Of a stretch of 43,057 nucleotides of DNA, positions 1 to 8,203 are shown piece after piece. The notes beneath the pieces are model-generated. The model saw nothing but the letters and a program-made list of their open reading frames with translations, was not told the origin of the DNA and made no database searches. This DNA comes from an uncultured Eubacteriales bacterium (GTDB lineage Bacteria; Bacillota; Clostridia; Christensenellales; Aristaeellaceae). Position 1 is the first letter of the stretch. The number at the start of each line of letters is the position of its first letter. Both the position numbers and the translations under genes were made by a program. The stretch spans positions 1 through 43,057 of the forward strand of contig CADAQF010000018.1 of the NCBI GenBank assembly GCA_902790015.1, given 5' to 3'.

Positions 1-285
1 GTTCGCCAGAGCGAACAACATATGCAGTTGTGCGTCTACCTTTGGCAAGCCTCGCAATCGTGTCTTCCGGTATCGGAACATCCCTTTGACGACTGCGAAA
101 ACGTGTTCAACCTTGGATCGTATTGAGGATTTGGCATGTTCGACTTCCCGGGCTCTCTCTTGCTCTGATTCTGGCATCTTCTTTAGTGAAGAACGGCGCA
201 CATTGATTTTGAAAGCAAACGGATTTCCTTCATGATTGACTTTGGGTACTTCTGTCAAAGGAGAGGTAACAATTGAGGAACTGGA
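1..285 (-). mobile_element. IS5-family transposase fragment (C-terminal part, both ends missing)
   Basis: The minus strand is open from about 285 down to the window edge and encodes the end of a DDE transposase. The stretch EHAKSSIRSKVEHVF shows the R(3)E(6)K signature of IS4/IS5-type transposases: R, three residues, the catalytic E, six residues, K. It is followed by FRYRKTRLRGLPK and an ...LHMLFALAN tail typical of the family. The N-terminal two thirds, with the first two catalytic Asp residues, are absent, because a stop codon closes the frame at 286-288 and unrelated AT-rich DNA follows. The C-terminus runs off the window. The homologous part probably ends somewhere in 240-285. I infer a decayed or truncated IS copy; no terminal inverted repeat is visible in the window. 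Confidence 0.82.
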
Positions 286-403
286 TCAAACGAAATTTTC
301 ATATTATTGTTTATATAACTACATAGAGTATGATTTATCGAATGCTCCAAAAGATTTTGAATATTATAAGTATTGTGTTATTGATTGGATAGATGGATGG
401 TAA
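266..403 (+). pseudogene. 3' remnant of an unknown gene truncated by the IS fragment
   Basis: A plus-strand frame without its own start runs out of the IS-derived sequence and ends with TAA at 401-403. The peptide looks like a real protein tail (for example EELDQTKFSYYCLYNYIEYD, then a Trp/Asp-rich end). It is AT-rich like the two genes downstream and unlike the GC-rich chromosome. There is no ATG with a ribosome site before it. I infer that an IS insertion or recombination removed the 5' part. The family is not recognised; a short AT-rich frame occurring by chance is possible. Confidence 0.4.
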
Positions 404-446
404 GAGGCTATTTTAACTGTTGATATAGTATGGGAGGCTGTAAAAA

Positions 447-1280
447 ATGAGAAGATCAGTTATAATCATTTCTATTATTATCTCAATTATAGCAGTTACA
501 TCTTTTGCGGATGAAGCTGAATATAAAACTATTTTATCATCGTTTTATGGAGATGATGTTGTTCTTGAAAATAAGCTAAATTCTGTGGCAAATCTTTCTG
601 CAATTGGTGACCGATGTTTTGCTGAAAGTGAAACCATTAATAATGTTGTTTTGCCTAAAACAGTCAATTGGATTGGTGAATATGCTTTTGCATTCTCAAC
701 ATTAGAAACTATAAAATTTGATAATGATAATTATACATACATTGGCTCCGGTGCATTTGCCTTTACAAATCTTTCAGAAATTTTTCTTCCAAATGAAGTG
801 GTTCATTTTGGCAAAGAAGTATTTAGAGATTGCGATCAACTCACTTATGTAAAACTGCCTGACTATATATATGAAATACCGGATTATACATTTTTTGAAT
901 GTGAATCACTTCAAAGTATTATATTACCAGAAACCATCGAAATGATTCATGATAGTGCTTTTTGGGGATGTTCGGATCTGAAAGATATTGTGTTTCCTGC
1001 CAATTTAAGAATGATTGGGGAAAGTGCATTTGAGGAATGCTCATCTTTAAAGTGTGTTGAACTCCCAACAGGCATTAGAATCATAGACAAAAAGGCTTTC
1101 GCCAGCTGCGCCAATTTAGAAATCTGCTACCTTCCTAAAACAATAGAATATATTGCAGCTGATGCATTTAAAAATAGTCCTTCTGTTCAGTTGAGAGTTG
1201 AAAATGGCAGTTATTCACTGCAGTACGCTGAAAGAAATCATTTATCATATTTGATAGTGGATTTTGATAGTCCCCATTAA
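447..1280 (+). CDS. Secreted leucine-rich-repeat protein, BspA/LRR_5 type
   Basis: This 277-residue protein starts with a signal peptide (residues 1-21, hydrophobic ISIIISIIAVTSFA then ADEA). It continues with about eight to nine LRR_5 (BspA-like, Treponema-type) repeats of roughly 23 residues. They carry the family hallmarks: 'IG..AF..C..L..I.LP..I..I', for example SAFEECSSLKCVELP near 191-205 and DSAFWGCSDLKDIVFP near 167-182. The C-terminal SYSLQYAERN segment resembles the end cap seen in many BspA-type proteins. Start choice: GGGAGG at 431-436 lies ten bases upstream of the ATG. Such proteins are usually exposed at the cell surface and bind host or bacterial partners. No LPXTG or SLH anchor is present, so it may be released. 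Base composition is much more AT-rich than the genes from 2561 on, which suggests acquisition. Confidence 0.85.
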   Translation: MRRSVIIISIIISIIAVTSFADEAEYKTILSSFYGDDVVLENKLNSVANLSAIGDRCFAESETINNVVLPKTVNWIGEYAFAFSTLETIKFDNDNYTYIGSGAFAFTNLSEIFLPNEVVHFGKEVFRDCDQLTYVKLPDYIYEIPDYTFFECESLQSIILPETIEMIHDSAFWGCSDLKDIVFPANLRMIGESAFEECSSLKCVELPTGIRIIDKKAFASCANLEICYLPKTIEYIAADAFKNSPSVQLRVENGSYSLQYAERNHLSYLIVDFDSPH

Positions 1281-1421
1281 TTCAAAATGGCTTTAGAATA
1301 TGTTCTCTTTTTATTGCTCCACCAACAAATTCCTGAACCATCTGCAGCATCATAAGGGGCAATATTCTACGTCATAAAAGCTTGCCGCAGCAAAAAAGTT
1401 ATGTTTAATTGGGGGAAGGAT

Positions 1422-2513
1422 ATGAAAACGGTATTTCAACTTATCTCTCTGCTGCTTACGATTATTTGTTCATTTGTTGGGGTTTCTCAGACTGGTATGG
1501 CTGAAGCTCAACACATTTCTGTAGGCGGCTTCTATACAATATTTGAAAAAGAAAAAACAAAAGAAGAAAGTACTTTCTTTAATGCCGAACTCATAGGTCC
1601 TTACTACAGTGGCTATAATTGGTGGTACGGCATAGTCAGCAAAGAAAAAAACTATTATGTATATATGGTTCTTTCGGGAGATGAACCTGACGCATCCATT
1701 CTGTCTGGGAGAATCATGGTAAAAAGGAGCGATAAGGCCAGCAAAGGCGGGTATTTAAGTAAAGTATTATTTGATGAGCTGCAGAGCATTTTTGCTGAAA
1801 TTCTTCAGCAGTACGATCTGCAGTTCCACTACAAATATGTTGGTGAATGCTACTCCGGTCTATTTTCAACTGACCAGTTTGTAATTTCTTCTTCGGAAAT
1901 AATTAATGAAGTAGGAGATATCTGCAGATCTGAGCATTATTATCCATATCCGAATGGCAATACCACATTCACATTTGAGCTGACGCTGCAGGAACTTCTC
2001 GATCAATACCTTCCGGAAATAGATCCTGCTTCTATTGAACAATACATTGAAGAGCCGTGGGTGATCTATTTGTATGATGACTGGAAAGAAATGAGTCCCG
2101 AAAGGCAAAAAATAACATATGATTGGAACAAGCAATTTCAACCTTATCTGTTTCCTTATCATAATGGAATATATATTGAAGTTCCAAGATCAGAAACGTT
2201 CAGTCACATTACCTTCTTAGCAAAGCAGAATACGGGATCAGCGCTCTTTCGTTCTTATCTCGAATCCTTCCAACTTTTTACCAATCTTGATATATCTTCT
2301 ATTGTGGATTTATTGCTATATCAATATGGAGAAGAGTTTGCATGGAGTCATTATATCAAACCGAACGAGGTATTATTCCGTAACAGACACATACTGTATT
2401 ATTCTCCTGATTTTGAGTGGTATTTAACGATCGAATCACAAAGGGTTATTCCCGCGCTTGTAATTCGTGCTGCATCGGGTATGAAAAAAATAATAATTGA
2501 AAATTATTACTAA
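1422..2513 (+). CDS. Hypothetical secreted protein, AT-rich island
   Basis: The protein has 363 residues when started at the ATG at 1422, which has GGGGGAAGG at 1411-1419 just before it. An in-frame ATG at 1401 would add seven residues but lacks a good ribosome site. The N-terminus is a clear signal peptide (MKTVFQLISLLLTIICSF, cleavage likely near the AEA around residue 30). The rest is rich in Tyr, Phe and Trp with no recognised motif, no cysteine pattern and no anchor. I do not recognise a family. It shares low GC and orientation with the LRR gene upstream (140-nt gap without a terminator), so the two may be co-transcribed. A hairpin at 2519-2553 ends the unit. Confidence 0.7.
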   Translation: MKTVFQLISLLLTIICSFVGVSQTGMAEAQHISVGGFYTIFEKEKTKEESTFFNAELIGPYYSGYNWWYGIVSKEKNYYVYMVLSGDEPDASILSGRIMVKRSDKASKGGYLSKVLFDELQSIFAEILQQYDLQFHYKYVGECYSGLFSTDQFVISSSEIINEVGDICRSEHYYPYPNGNTTFTFELTLQELLDQYLPEIDPASIEQYIEEPWVIYLYDDWKEMSPERQKITYDWNKQFQPYLFPYHNGIYIEVPRSETFSHITFLAKQNTGSALFRSYLESFQLFTNLDISSIVDLLLYQYGEEFAWSHYIKPNEVLFRNRHILYYSPDFEWYLTIESQRVIPALVIRAASGMKKIIIENYY

Positions 2514-2518
2514 GGCAG

Positions 2519-2553
2519 AGGTAACTGTTCAGTCCGCGACAGAACAGTTACCT
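2519..2553. terminator. Convergent terminator hairpin between island and ftsH
   Basis: A 12-bp perfect inverted repeat (AGGTAACTGTTC / GAACAGTTACCT) has an 11-nt loop. It lies between the stop at 2513 on plus and the ftsH stop at 2561 on minus. There is only an AT-rich tract and no long T-run on the plus side, so termination strength is uncertain. Confidence 0.65.
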
Positions 2554-2560
2554 ATATTAT

Positions 2561-4459
2561 TTACTGCCCCTCTCCCAGCTGAATGGGCTCGGCCTTCGGC
2601 AGGCTGATGGGGCGGTTCAGGATGGCCATGAACTCCTCGCCCGTGATGGTCTCACGCTCCAGCAGGAACTGAGCCAGCTCGTCCAGCTTCTCCCGGTTGT
2701 CCTTCAGGATGGCCAGGGCCTTTTCGTGGGCTTCACGGATGGTCTCGTTTACCTCCTGATCGATCAGGGCCGAGGTTTCGGGGCTGCAGGCCAGGGAGGT
2801 GTCTCCGCCCAGGTACTGGCCGTTCACGGTCTCCAGCGCCACCATGTCAAAGTGCTTGGACATGCCGAAGCGGGTGATCATGGCCCGGGCCAAGCGGGTG
2901 GCCTTTTCGATGTCGTTGGAAGCGCCCGACGTGACGGAGCCGAACACGATCTCCTCGGCCGAGCGGCCGCCGGTAAGCGTGGTCAGCTGAATCATGGCCT
3001 CCTCGCGGGTCAGGAGCACCTTTTCGTCCTCCTCCACCTGCATGGTGTAGCCCAGCGCGCCGGAGGTGCGGGGGATAATGGTGATCTTGGTGACGGGGGC
3101 CGCGTTCTTCTGCCGGGCCGCCACCAGCGCGTGGCCGATCTCGTGGTAGGCGATGACCTTCTTTTCCCTTTCGGATATGACGGCGCCCTTGCGCTGATAG
3201 CCGGCGATGACGGTTTCCACGCTCTCCATCAGGTCCTCCTGGCGGACGGCGTCATGGCCCTCGCGCACGGCGCGCAGCGCGGCCTCGTTGATGATGTTGG
3301 CCAGCTCCGCGCCGGAAGCGCCGGAGGTCGCCCGGGCGATGGCGTTCAGGTCGATGTCGCCCTGCATGCGCACGTCCTTGGCGTGTACGCGCAGAATAGC
3401 CTCGCGGCCGCGCAGGTCGGGCAGCTCTACCGGGATCCGCCGGTCAAAGCGGCCGGGGCGCAGCAGCGCCGGGTCCAGTATCTCCGGCCGGTTGGTGGCG
3501 GCCAGTATCACGACGCCCTTGGTGCCGTCAAAGCCGTCCATTTCAGCCAGCAGCTGGTTCAGGGTCTGCTCCCGCTCGTCGTTGCCGCCGGGAAGCCCGG
3601 CGGTATCGCGCTTTTTGCCGATGGTGTCGATCTCGTCGATGAATACGATGCAGGGCGCCTTCTCCGCCGCCTGCTTGAACAGGTCGCGCACCTTCGCCGC
3701 GCCCATGCCGACGAACATCTCCACGAACTCAGAGCCGGAAATGGAGAAGAAAGGCACCTTCGCCTCGCCGGCCACGGCCTTGGCCAGCAGCGTCTTGCCG
3801 GTGCCGGGAGGTCCCACCAGCAGCGCGCCCTTGGGCAGCTTGGCGCCGATATCCTTATAGCGGCCCGTGTCGTGCAGGAAGGAGACGATCTCGGTCAGGG
3901 CCTCCTTGGCCTCGTCCTGCCCGGCTACGTCCGCGAAGGTCTTCCCGGTTTCGGACTCGATGTATATCTTGGCGTTGGCCTTGCCCAGCGACAGCACGTT
4001 CTGCCCGCCGGCTCCCTTCATGATCCTGGGCAGCAGGATATTGCCCAGCACGATAAACATGATGATGGGCAAGAACCAGCTCAGCAGGAAGGCCAGCAGC
4101 GGGCTCGTCTGCGTGGGGATCTCCACACTGATCTCCGCGCCCTCGTAGGCGCGCAGCTTTTCCAGCAGCAGGTCGTCCCCGGGCCATATGTTGGCGGTGT
4201 ATATCTGCTTTTCGCCGGTTTTAACGTTTTCCGCCAGCATCCGGAGGGTGCGGTTGTCCTCGTTCAGCGACACGGCGGTGATCTTTTCCTCGCCGCCCTG
4301 ATTATCCAGCTTTTCCATCAGGTCGGAATAGGAAATCTCCCGGTCGGTCTTCAGGATGGTCGGGAATATGAATATATTGGACAGCAGCATGATCAGCGCG
4401 ACGATGGCCAGATACCCCACCACCGGCTTCCAGGTCTGCCTGGGATCGTGATCCTTCAT
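2561..4459 (-). CDS. ftsH: ATP-dependent zinc metalloprotease FtsH
   Basis: This 632-residue membrane-bound AAA+ protease degrades misassembled membrane proteins and selected soluble regulators. Visible order: TM1 at about 12-33, an extracytoplasmic domain, TM2 at about 120-145, then the AAA module. That module has Walker A GPPGTGKT (216-223), pore motif FVG (249-251), Walker B IVFIDEID (271-278) and second region of homology [21 protein letters not shown] (321-341). The M41 peptidase has zinc motif HEIGH (439-443), where HEAGH is usual, and third ligand D516 in SGASNDIE. Length is normal. The start is ATG at 4459 with AGAAGG shortly upstream. It is a monocistronic minus-strand gene between terminators at 2519 and 4588. 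Several Clostridia carry paralogues, so this may not be the only copy. Confidence 0.97.
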   Translation of the reverse strand: MKDHDPRQTWKPVVGYLAIVALIMLLSNIFIFPTILKTDREISYSDLMEKLDNQGGEEKITAVSLNEDNRTLRMLAENVKTGEKQIYTANIWPGDDLLLEKLRAYEGAEISVEIPTQTSPLLAFLLSWFLPIIMFIVLGNILLPRIMKGAGGQNVLSLGKANAKIYIESETGKTFADVAGQDEAKEALTEIVSFLHDTGRYKDIGAKLPKGALLVGPPGTGKTLLAKAVAGEAKVPFFSISGSEFVEMFVGMGAAKVRDLFKQAAEKAPCIVFIDEIDTIGKKRDTAGLPGGNDEREQTLNQLLAEMDGFDGTKGVVILAATNRPEILDPALLRPGRFDRRIPVELPDLRGREAILRVHAKDVRMQGDIDLNAIARATSGASGAELANIINEAALRAVREGHDAVRQEDLMESVETVIAGYQRKGAVISEREKKVIAYHEIGHALVAARQKNAAPVTKITIIPRTSGALGYTMQVEEDEKVLLTREEAMIQLTTLTGGRSAEEIVFGSVTSGASNDIEKATRLARAMITRFGMSKHFDMVALETVNGQYLGGDTSLACSPETSALIDQEVNETIREAHEKALAILKDNREKLDELAQFLLERETITGEEFMAILNRPISLPKAEPIQLGEGQ

Positions 4460-4587
4460 GCGGTTACCTTCTTTCTGTGATATCCGCCTTTATTGTATTC
4501 CAAACCCGAACGAAAATCAATCGGCCAAAAAGGCAAAGGATACGCAAAAGCATGGCAGAAAAAGGACAGCCGGGCGGGAGACGGCGC

Positions 4588-4625
4588 AAAAAAGGGGCTG
4601 CTGCGCGATTTGTGAGCAGCAGCCC
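4588..4625 (-). terminator. Rho-independent terminator of the TRAP operon
   Basis: A 10-bp GC stem (GGGCTGCTGC 4595-4604 with GCAGCAGCCC 4616-4625) is followed on the minus strand by six T (4593-4588). It lies 75 nt beyond the permease stop. Confidence 0.85.
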
Positions 4626-4698
4626 ATAGGATTATGAGGAAAAAGGTTCAAAACGAATCATCAGGAAGGCATTGCTTTTGACTGCTCCGGAAAGGGCG

Positions 4699-6813
4699 TC
4701 AGGAGGCAGGCTGGCGCTGAAAACGCTGCCAGAGCACCGCCGCGCCGACCAGGACGATGCCGATCACGTCGGTCAGGGTGCCGGGATAGACCAGCAAAAG
4801 CCCCCCCACCAGGGACAGGATGACCTGTATTAGGTTGAGTTTGCTCTTCCAGTATCTTTCAAGCGCCATGCCGAGGCCGAACATGCCCACCAGGGAGGTG
4901 ATGACGATCTGCAGCACCTCGTACCACCGGGCGTTTAGCATGAGCATCTGCGGGTTCAGAACGAAGATATAGGGCACCAGGAAGGCGGCGATGGCCAGCT
5001 TGGAGGCGTTCAGGCCGGTCTTCAGCGGATCGGACTTGGCGATGGCGGCGCCGGCCATGGCGGCGAGCGCCACGGGCGGGGTGATATCCGCGATGATGCC
5101 GAAGTAGAAGGTGAACAGGTGCGCCGGGAGCAGCGCGTACCCCGGGCCCACGGCGGCCAAAGTTTCATAAACCCCCGGGAGGCTGACGGTAAGGGCGCGG
5201 TACACGATGGGCGCCATGATGGTGGAGGTGATCAGATAGTTGGCCGTGGTGGGCACGCCCATGCCCAGCAGGATGGAGGCCAGCATCGTGAAAAGCAAAA
5301 GCAGCAGCAGGTTTCCGTTGGCGATGGCGGAAAGGCCGGTGCCCATCTTGAGGCCGATGCCCGTCTTGGTGATCATGCCGGCGATGATGCCGGCCGTGCC
5401 GCAGGCCAGCGCCACGCCCAGGATGGAGCGGGCGCCGCTTTCCAGGGCCTTGAGATAATCCATCCCGTGCAGGCCCTGGGTTTTTTTGAGGGCCGTCAGC
5501 ATGGCCCTGCCCAAGGGTACGTCCTGCGGGACGCCCTCGCCGTTCGCTGCCATGGCATAGGCTTTCTTTCCGCGCACCAGGAGCCAGATAAGCTCTGCGA
5601 AGGTGCGCAGGTAGGAACCAACGATGGCCGTCACGATGCCGATCAGCGCCGCCATGGTGGGCGTGAAGCCCAGCGCCAGGATGGTGATGATGGCGATCAG
5701 TGGCAGCAGCAGGAAGCCGCGCTCCAGCATGACGCGGGCAAGCCTGGGCATTTTGTCGCGGTCCATGCCCACCAGGCCCTGCTTGCGCGCCTCCAGGTCG
5801 GTGATGATATAGATGCCGGCGAAATAGAGCAGGGCCGGGATCACGGCCGCCCTTACGATGACGCCGTAGGGCAGGCCGATGGATTCGGCCATCAGGAAGG
5901 CCGCGGCGCCCATGACGGGCGGCATGATCTGCCCGCCGGTGGAGGCGGCGGCCTCCACGGCGGCGGCGAATTCGGGCTTATAGCCCAGGCGCTTCATCAT
6001 CGGTATGGTGAAGGAGCCGGAGCCGACCGTATTGGCCACGGAGGAACCGCTTACGGTTCCTTCAAAGGCGCTGGTGATGACGGCCACCTTGGCCGGGCCG
6101 CCGCGCCTGTGGCCGCAGATCGCGTTGGACAGATCGATGAAAAATTCGCCCACCCCGGTTTTTTCCAGAAAGGAGCCGAAGAGGATGAACAGGAATATGA
6201 ACGTGGACGACGCGCCGATGGGCGTGCCGAATATGCCCTCCTGGGTATAAAACAGGTACTGCACCAACTGCTTGACCGTGAAGCCGCGGTTGGCCAGGAA
6301 GCCCGGCATCGACCGACCGAAAAGCCCCACCGCGACAAAGCACAGAGAGATGATGACGATCGGCAGGCCGACCACGCGCCGGCAGGCCTCGAGCAGAAGG
6401 AGGATCCCCGCCAGGCCGATATAGATCTGCAGATCGGTATAGCCGAACTGCATGGCGATCTGGTTGAAGAAGATCACCTGATACAGGTAGACGGCGATGC
6501 TGATCAGCGCCAGGACCACGTCGTACCAGGGCAGTTTGTCCTTTTTGCCGGATCTTCTGGCGGGATACAGCAGATAGGACAGCATCACGACGATCCCCAA
6601 ATGAATGGGACGCATGTGCGTAGAGGGAATGATGCGCCAGGTGGAATACAGCTGCAGTACGGAAAACAAAATCAGGATCACGCTCAGGATCACGCCGCGG
6701 TAACCGGTCAGAGTCCTGAAGGCGCTTTCCCGGTCGTATTTTTGCATGATGGCATCCACTTCGTGCTGGGCGGTCTGAACAAATTCATCCTGATGACGCT
6801 GCTGTTCGGACAT
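4699..6813 (-). CDS. TRAP transporter fused permease (DctQ-DctM type, TAXI system)
   Basis: This 704-residue protein is the membrane part of a tripartite ATP-independent periplasmic-type transporter. Substrate delivered by a binding protein is imported with Na+ or H+. The N-terminal cytosolic segment is followed by about four helices (DctQ-like, roughly 45-190). The large DctM-like antiporter domain of about 12 helices follows, with characteristic stretches such as GSSVANTVGSGSFTIPMMKR and GGQIMPPVMGAAAF. Such 4TM/12TM fusions are typical of the TAXI subfamily and match the TAXI binding protein encoded just upstream. Start: ATG at 6813 has AAAGGAGGTGT before it. The frame stays open to 6924, but that extension runs through a hairpin and lacks a ribosome site. 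Substrate is not known; C4-dicarboxylates or related acids fit the neighbouring dehydrogenase. Confidence 0.93.
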   Translation of the reverse strand: MSEQQRHQDEFVQTAQHEVDAIMQKYDRESAFRTLTGYRGVILSVILILFSVLQLYSTWRIIPSTHMRPIHLGIVVMLSYLLYPARRSGKKDKLPWYDVVLALISIAVYLYQVIFFNQIAMQFGYTDLQIYIGLAGILLLLEACRRVVGLPIVIISLCFVAVGLFGRSMPGFLANRGFTVKQLVQYLFYTQEGIFGTPIGASSTFIFLFILFGSFLEKTGVGEFFIDLSNAICGHRRGGPAKVAVITSAFEGTVSGSSVANTVGSGSFTIPMMKRLGYKPEFAAAVEAAASTGGQIMPPVMGAAAFLMAESIGLPYGVIVRAAVIPALLYFAGIYIITDLEARKQGLVGMDRDKMPRLARVMLERGFLLLPLIAIITILALGFTPTMAALIGIVTAIVGSYLRTFAELIWLLVRGKKAYAMAANGEGVPQDVPLGRAMLTALKKTQGLHGMDYLKALESGARSILGVALACGTAGIIAGMITKTGIGLKMGTGLSAIANGNLLLLLLFTMLASILLGMGVPTTANYLITSTIMAPIVYRALTVSLPGVYETLAAVGPGYALLPAHLFTFYFGIIADITPPVALAAMAGAAIAKSDPLKTGLNASKLAIAAFLVPYIFVLNPQMLMLNARWYEVLQIVITSLVGMFGLGMALERYWKSKLNLIQVILSLVGGLLLVYPGTLTDVIGIVLVGAAVLWQRFQRQPAS

Positions 6814-6873
6814 GGCATACACCTCCTTTTCTGATAGGGATGGGGGGCGGACCGCCGCCGGTTTATAAAGGCA

Positions 6874-6897
6874 GGGCCGGGGAATAAGCCCCGGCCC
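6874..6897 (-). promoter_or_regulatory. Strong hairpin between TRAP binding-protein and permease genes
   Basis: A 9-bp perfect GC stem (GGGCCGGGG 6874-6882 with CCCCGGCCC 6889-6897) with a 6-nt loop lies in the 161-nt gap inside the operon. No T-run follows. Such hairpins after a binding-protein gene usually protect its mRNA or partly terminate, so more binding protein than permease is made (inference). Confidence 0.6.
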
Positions 6898-6974
6898 CTG
6901 AATGCCGGCGGCGCCGGCAGACAATCAACTATGCCGCAAGACGAGGAAAGGCGGTGCGGGCAGCCTGAACAGGC

Positions 6975-7952
6975 TTATTTCATCACGCCGATTTCCTTAT
7001 AATACCTGACGGCGCCGGGATGGAAGGAGCCGCCGGTCACGCCCTGGGCGGCGTCGCTCTGAGAGGTGGGAACGCCCTTGACGGCGCTGGCCGGGTCGAT
7101 GTAGCTCTTCTTGGCGTTGGTCAGCTCGTCCTTGTTTTCAAACAGGGCCTTGGTGATCTGGTACACCAGCTCCTCGTCCAGGTCGTTGGAGGCTACGAAC
7201 ACGGCGGTGATGGCGGGCACGGTCACGTCCGCATCCAGGCCTTCGTAGGTGCCGGCGGGGATCACGTCGGTCACATAGTAGGGATACTTTTCCTGCAGGG
7301 CGGCCAGCTGTTCCCCTTCGAAGGTCAGCAGGGACACGGGGCGCTTGAGGGCCACGTCCACGATGGAGGCGTTGGGGAAGGCGGATACCACGAAGAAGGC
7401 CTCCACCTGCCGGTTCTGGAAGGACTCGGCGGATTCGGCGAAGGAAAGGTAGTGGGGAATGATGTCATTCAGCGTCATGCCGGCGATCTCCAGGATCTGC
7501 ACGGCGTTGAAATACACGCCGGACCCTACCGCGCCTACGCCCACGTTCTTGCCCTTAAGGTCTTCTACTTTGGTGATACCGCTGTCCTTGGCCACCACCA
7601 GATGCACGGTCTCGGGATAAATGGCGCCGATGGCGGAGAAGGTCTCCACGGGCTGGCCGCCGAAATCCTCCGTGCCCTGATAGGCGTAGCTCATGACGTC
7701 GTTCTGCGTCCAGGCCAGCTCCGCCTCACCCTGGGAAATGGCCAGGATGTTGGCCTTGGAGCCGCCGGAGGCCTGCGCGGTCACCTCAAGCCCGTCGATC
7801 TTCTGGGTCAGCAGGGCGGAGATTTCACCGCCGAACGCGTAGTAGGTGCCGGTGGTGCCGCCGGTGGAGAAAACCAGGTATTCGTCAGCCAGCGCGGCGA
7901 AGGAAACGGTCAGCATCGCGACGGCAACCAGCAGAACAAGCAGTTTCTTCAT
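6975..7952 (-). CDS. TAXI-family TRAP transporter substrate-binding protein
   Basis: This 325-residue extracytoplasmic binding protein captures the TRAP substrate. A signal peptide covers about 1-27 (MKKLLVLLVAVAMLTVSFAA, ALADE). The mature part opens with YLVFSTGGTTGTYYAFGG, the glycine/threonine-rich start of the TAXI family. It contains the usual ASGGSKANI and VGAVGSGVYFNA ligand-loop motifs. No lipobox Cys is seen, so it is probably not a lipoprotein, which is unusual for a Gram-positive binding protein. Start: ATG at 7952 with GTGAGG upstream, inside a longer open frame reaching 8123; the extension has no ribosome site and overlaps the promoter. It is first gene of the operon, promoter 8023-8051, permease next. 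Confidence 0.92.
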   Translation of the reverse strand: MKKLLVLLVAVAMLTVSFAALADEYLVFSTGGTTGTYYAFGGEISALLTQKIDGLEVTAQASGGSKANILAISQGEAELAWTQNDVMSYAYQGTEDFGGQPVETFSAIGAIYPETVHLVVAKDSGITKVEDLKGKNVGVGAVGSGVYFNAVQILEIAGMTLNDIIPHYLSFAESAESFQNRQVEAFFVVSAFPNASIVDVALKRPVSLLTFEGEQLAALQEKYPYYVTDVIPAGTYEGLDADVTVPAITAVFVASNDLDEELVYQITKALFENKDELTNAKKSYIDPASAVKGVPTSQSDAAQGVTGGSFHPGAVRYYKEIGVMK

Positions 7953-7975
7953 CCTGAAAACCTCACTTTCGTTTT

Positions 7976-8009
7976 CCGGCCGGGCCGAACGTATATACCG
8001 CCCGGCCGG
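7976..8009. promoter_or_regulatory. GC-rich inverted repeat in leader of the TRAP operon
   Basis: CCGGCCGGGC (7976-7985) and GCCCGGCCGG (8000-8009) are perfect reverse complements separated by 14 nt. They lie just downstream of the predicted transcription start of the binding-protein gene (-10 at 8023-8028). This could be an operator or a 5' stabilising hairpin. Confidence 0.5.
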
Positions 8010-8022
8010 GAATATAGTAAGG

Positions 8023-8051
8023 ATTATACAGGATGAGCCGGGTTCAGACAA
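8023..8051 (-). promoter_or_regulatory. Sigma-A-type promoter of the TRAP operon
   Basis: On the minus strand TTGTCT (8051-8046), 17-bp spacer, TATAAT (8028-8023). It lies 71 nt upstream of the binding-protein ATG. Confidence 0.75.
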
Positions 8052-8110
8052 GGGCGCAAGCCGCCGGAAAGATCGGAAATACAAGGAAAACACAAAATGA
8101 AGCAGGACCG

Positions 8111-8139
8111 TTGCGCTTTGCATAATTATTTAGTACAAT
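8111..8139 (+). promoter_or_regulatory. Promoter of the tartrate/malate dehydrogenase gene
   Basis: TTGCGC (8111-8116), 17-bp spacer, TACAAT (8134-8139), 64 nt before the ATG at 8204. It is divergent from the TRAP promoter, with the two -35 boxes about 60 bp apart, so one regulator could act on both. Confidence 0.65.
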
Positions 8140-8203
8140 CAGGGAAGGCGCGGATCAGCAAACGGAGCGCCTGTGTTTCATACCGATGAAAGGGGTATAT
8201 GAT

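Noticed and set aside
2726..4480. Long plus-strand open frame of 584 codons opposite ftsH
   Set aside because: It is the antisense shadow of a certain ftsH gene. Its protein is low-complexity (Gly/His/Gln/Ala-rich), has no ribosome site and arises from GC-rich codon structure.
5119..6834. 571-codon plus-strand frame opposite the TRAP permease
   Set aside because: Same GC-rich antisense effect; composition (Gly/His/Asp/Arg) is not protein-like and the minus-strand frame has clear family motifs.
6814..6924. N-terminal extension of the TRAP permease to 6924
   Set aside because: The extension is proline/alanine-rich, is read through the 6874-6897 hairpin and lacks a ribosome site, whereas ATG 6813 has a strong one.
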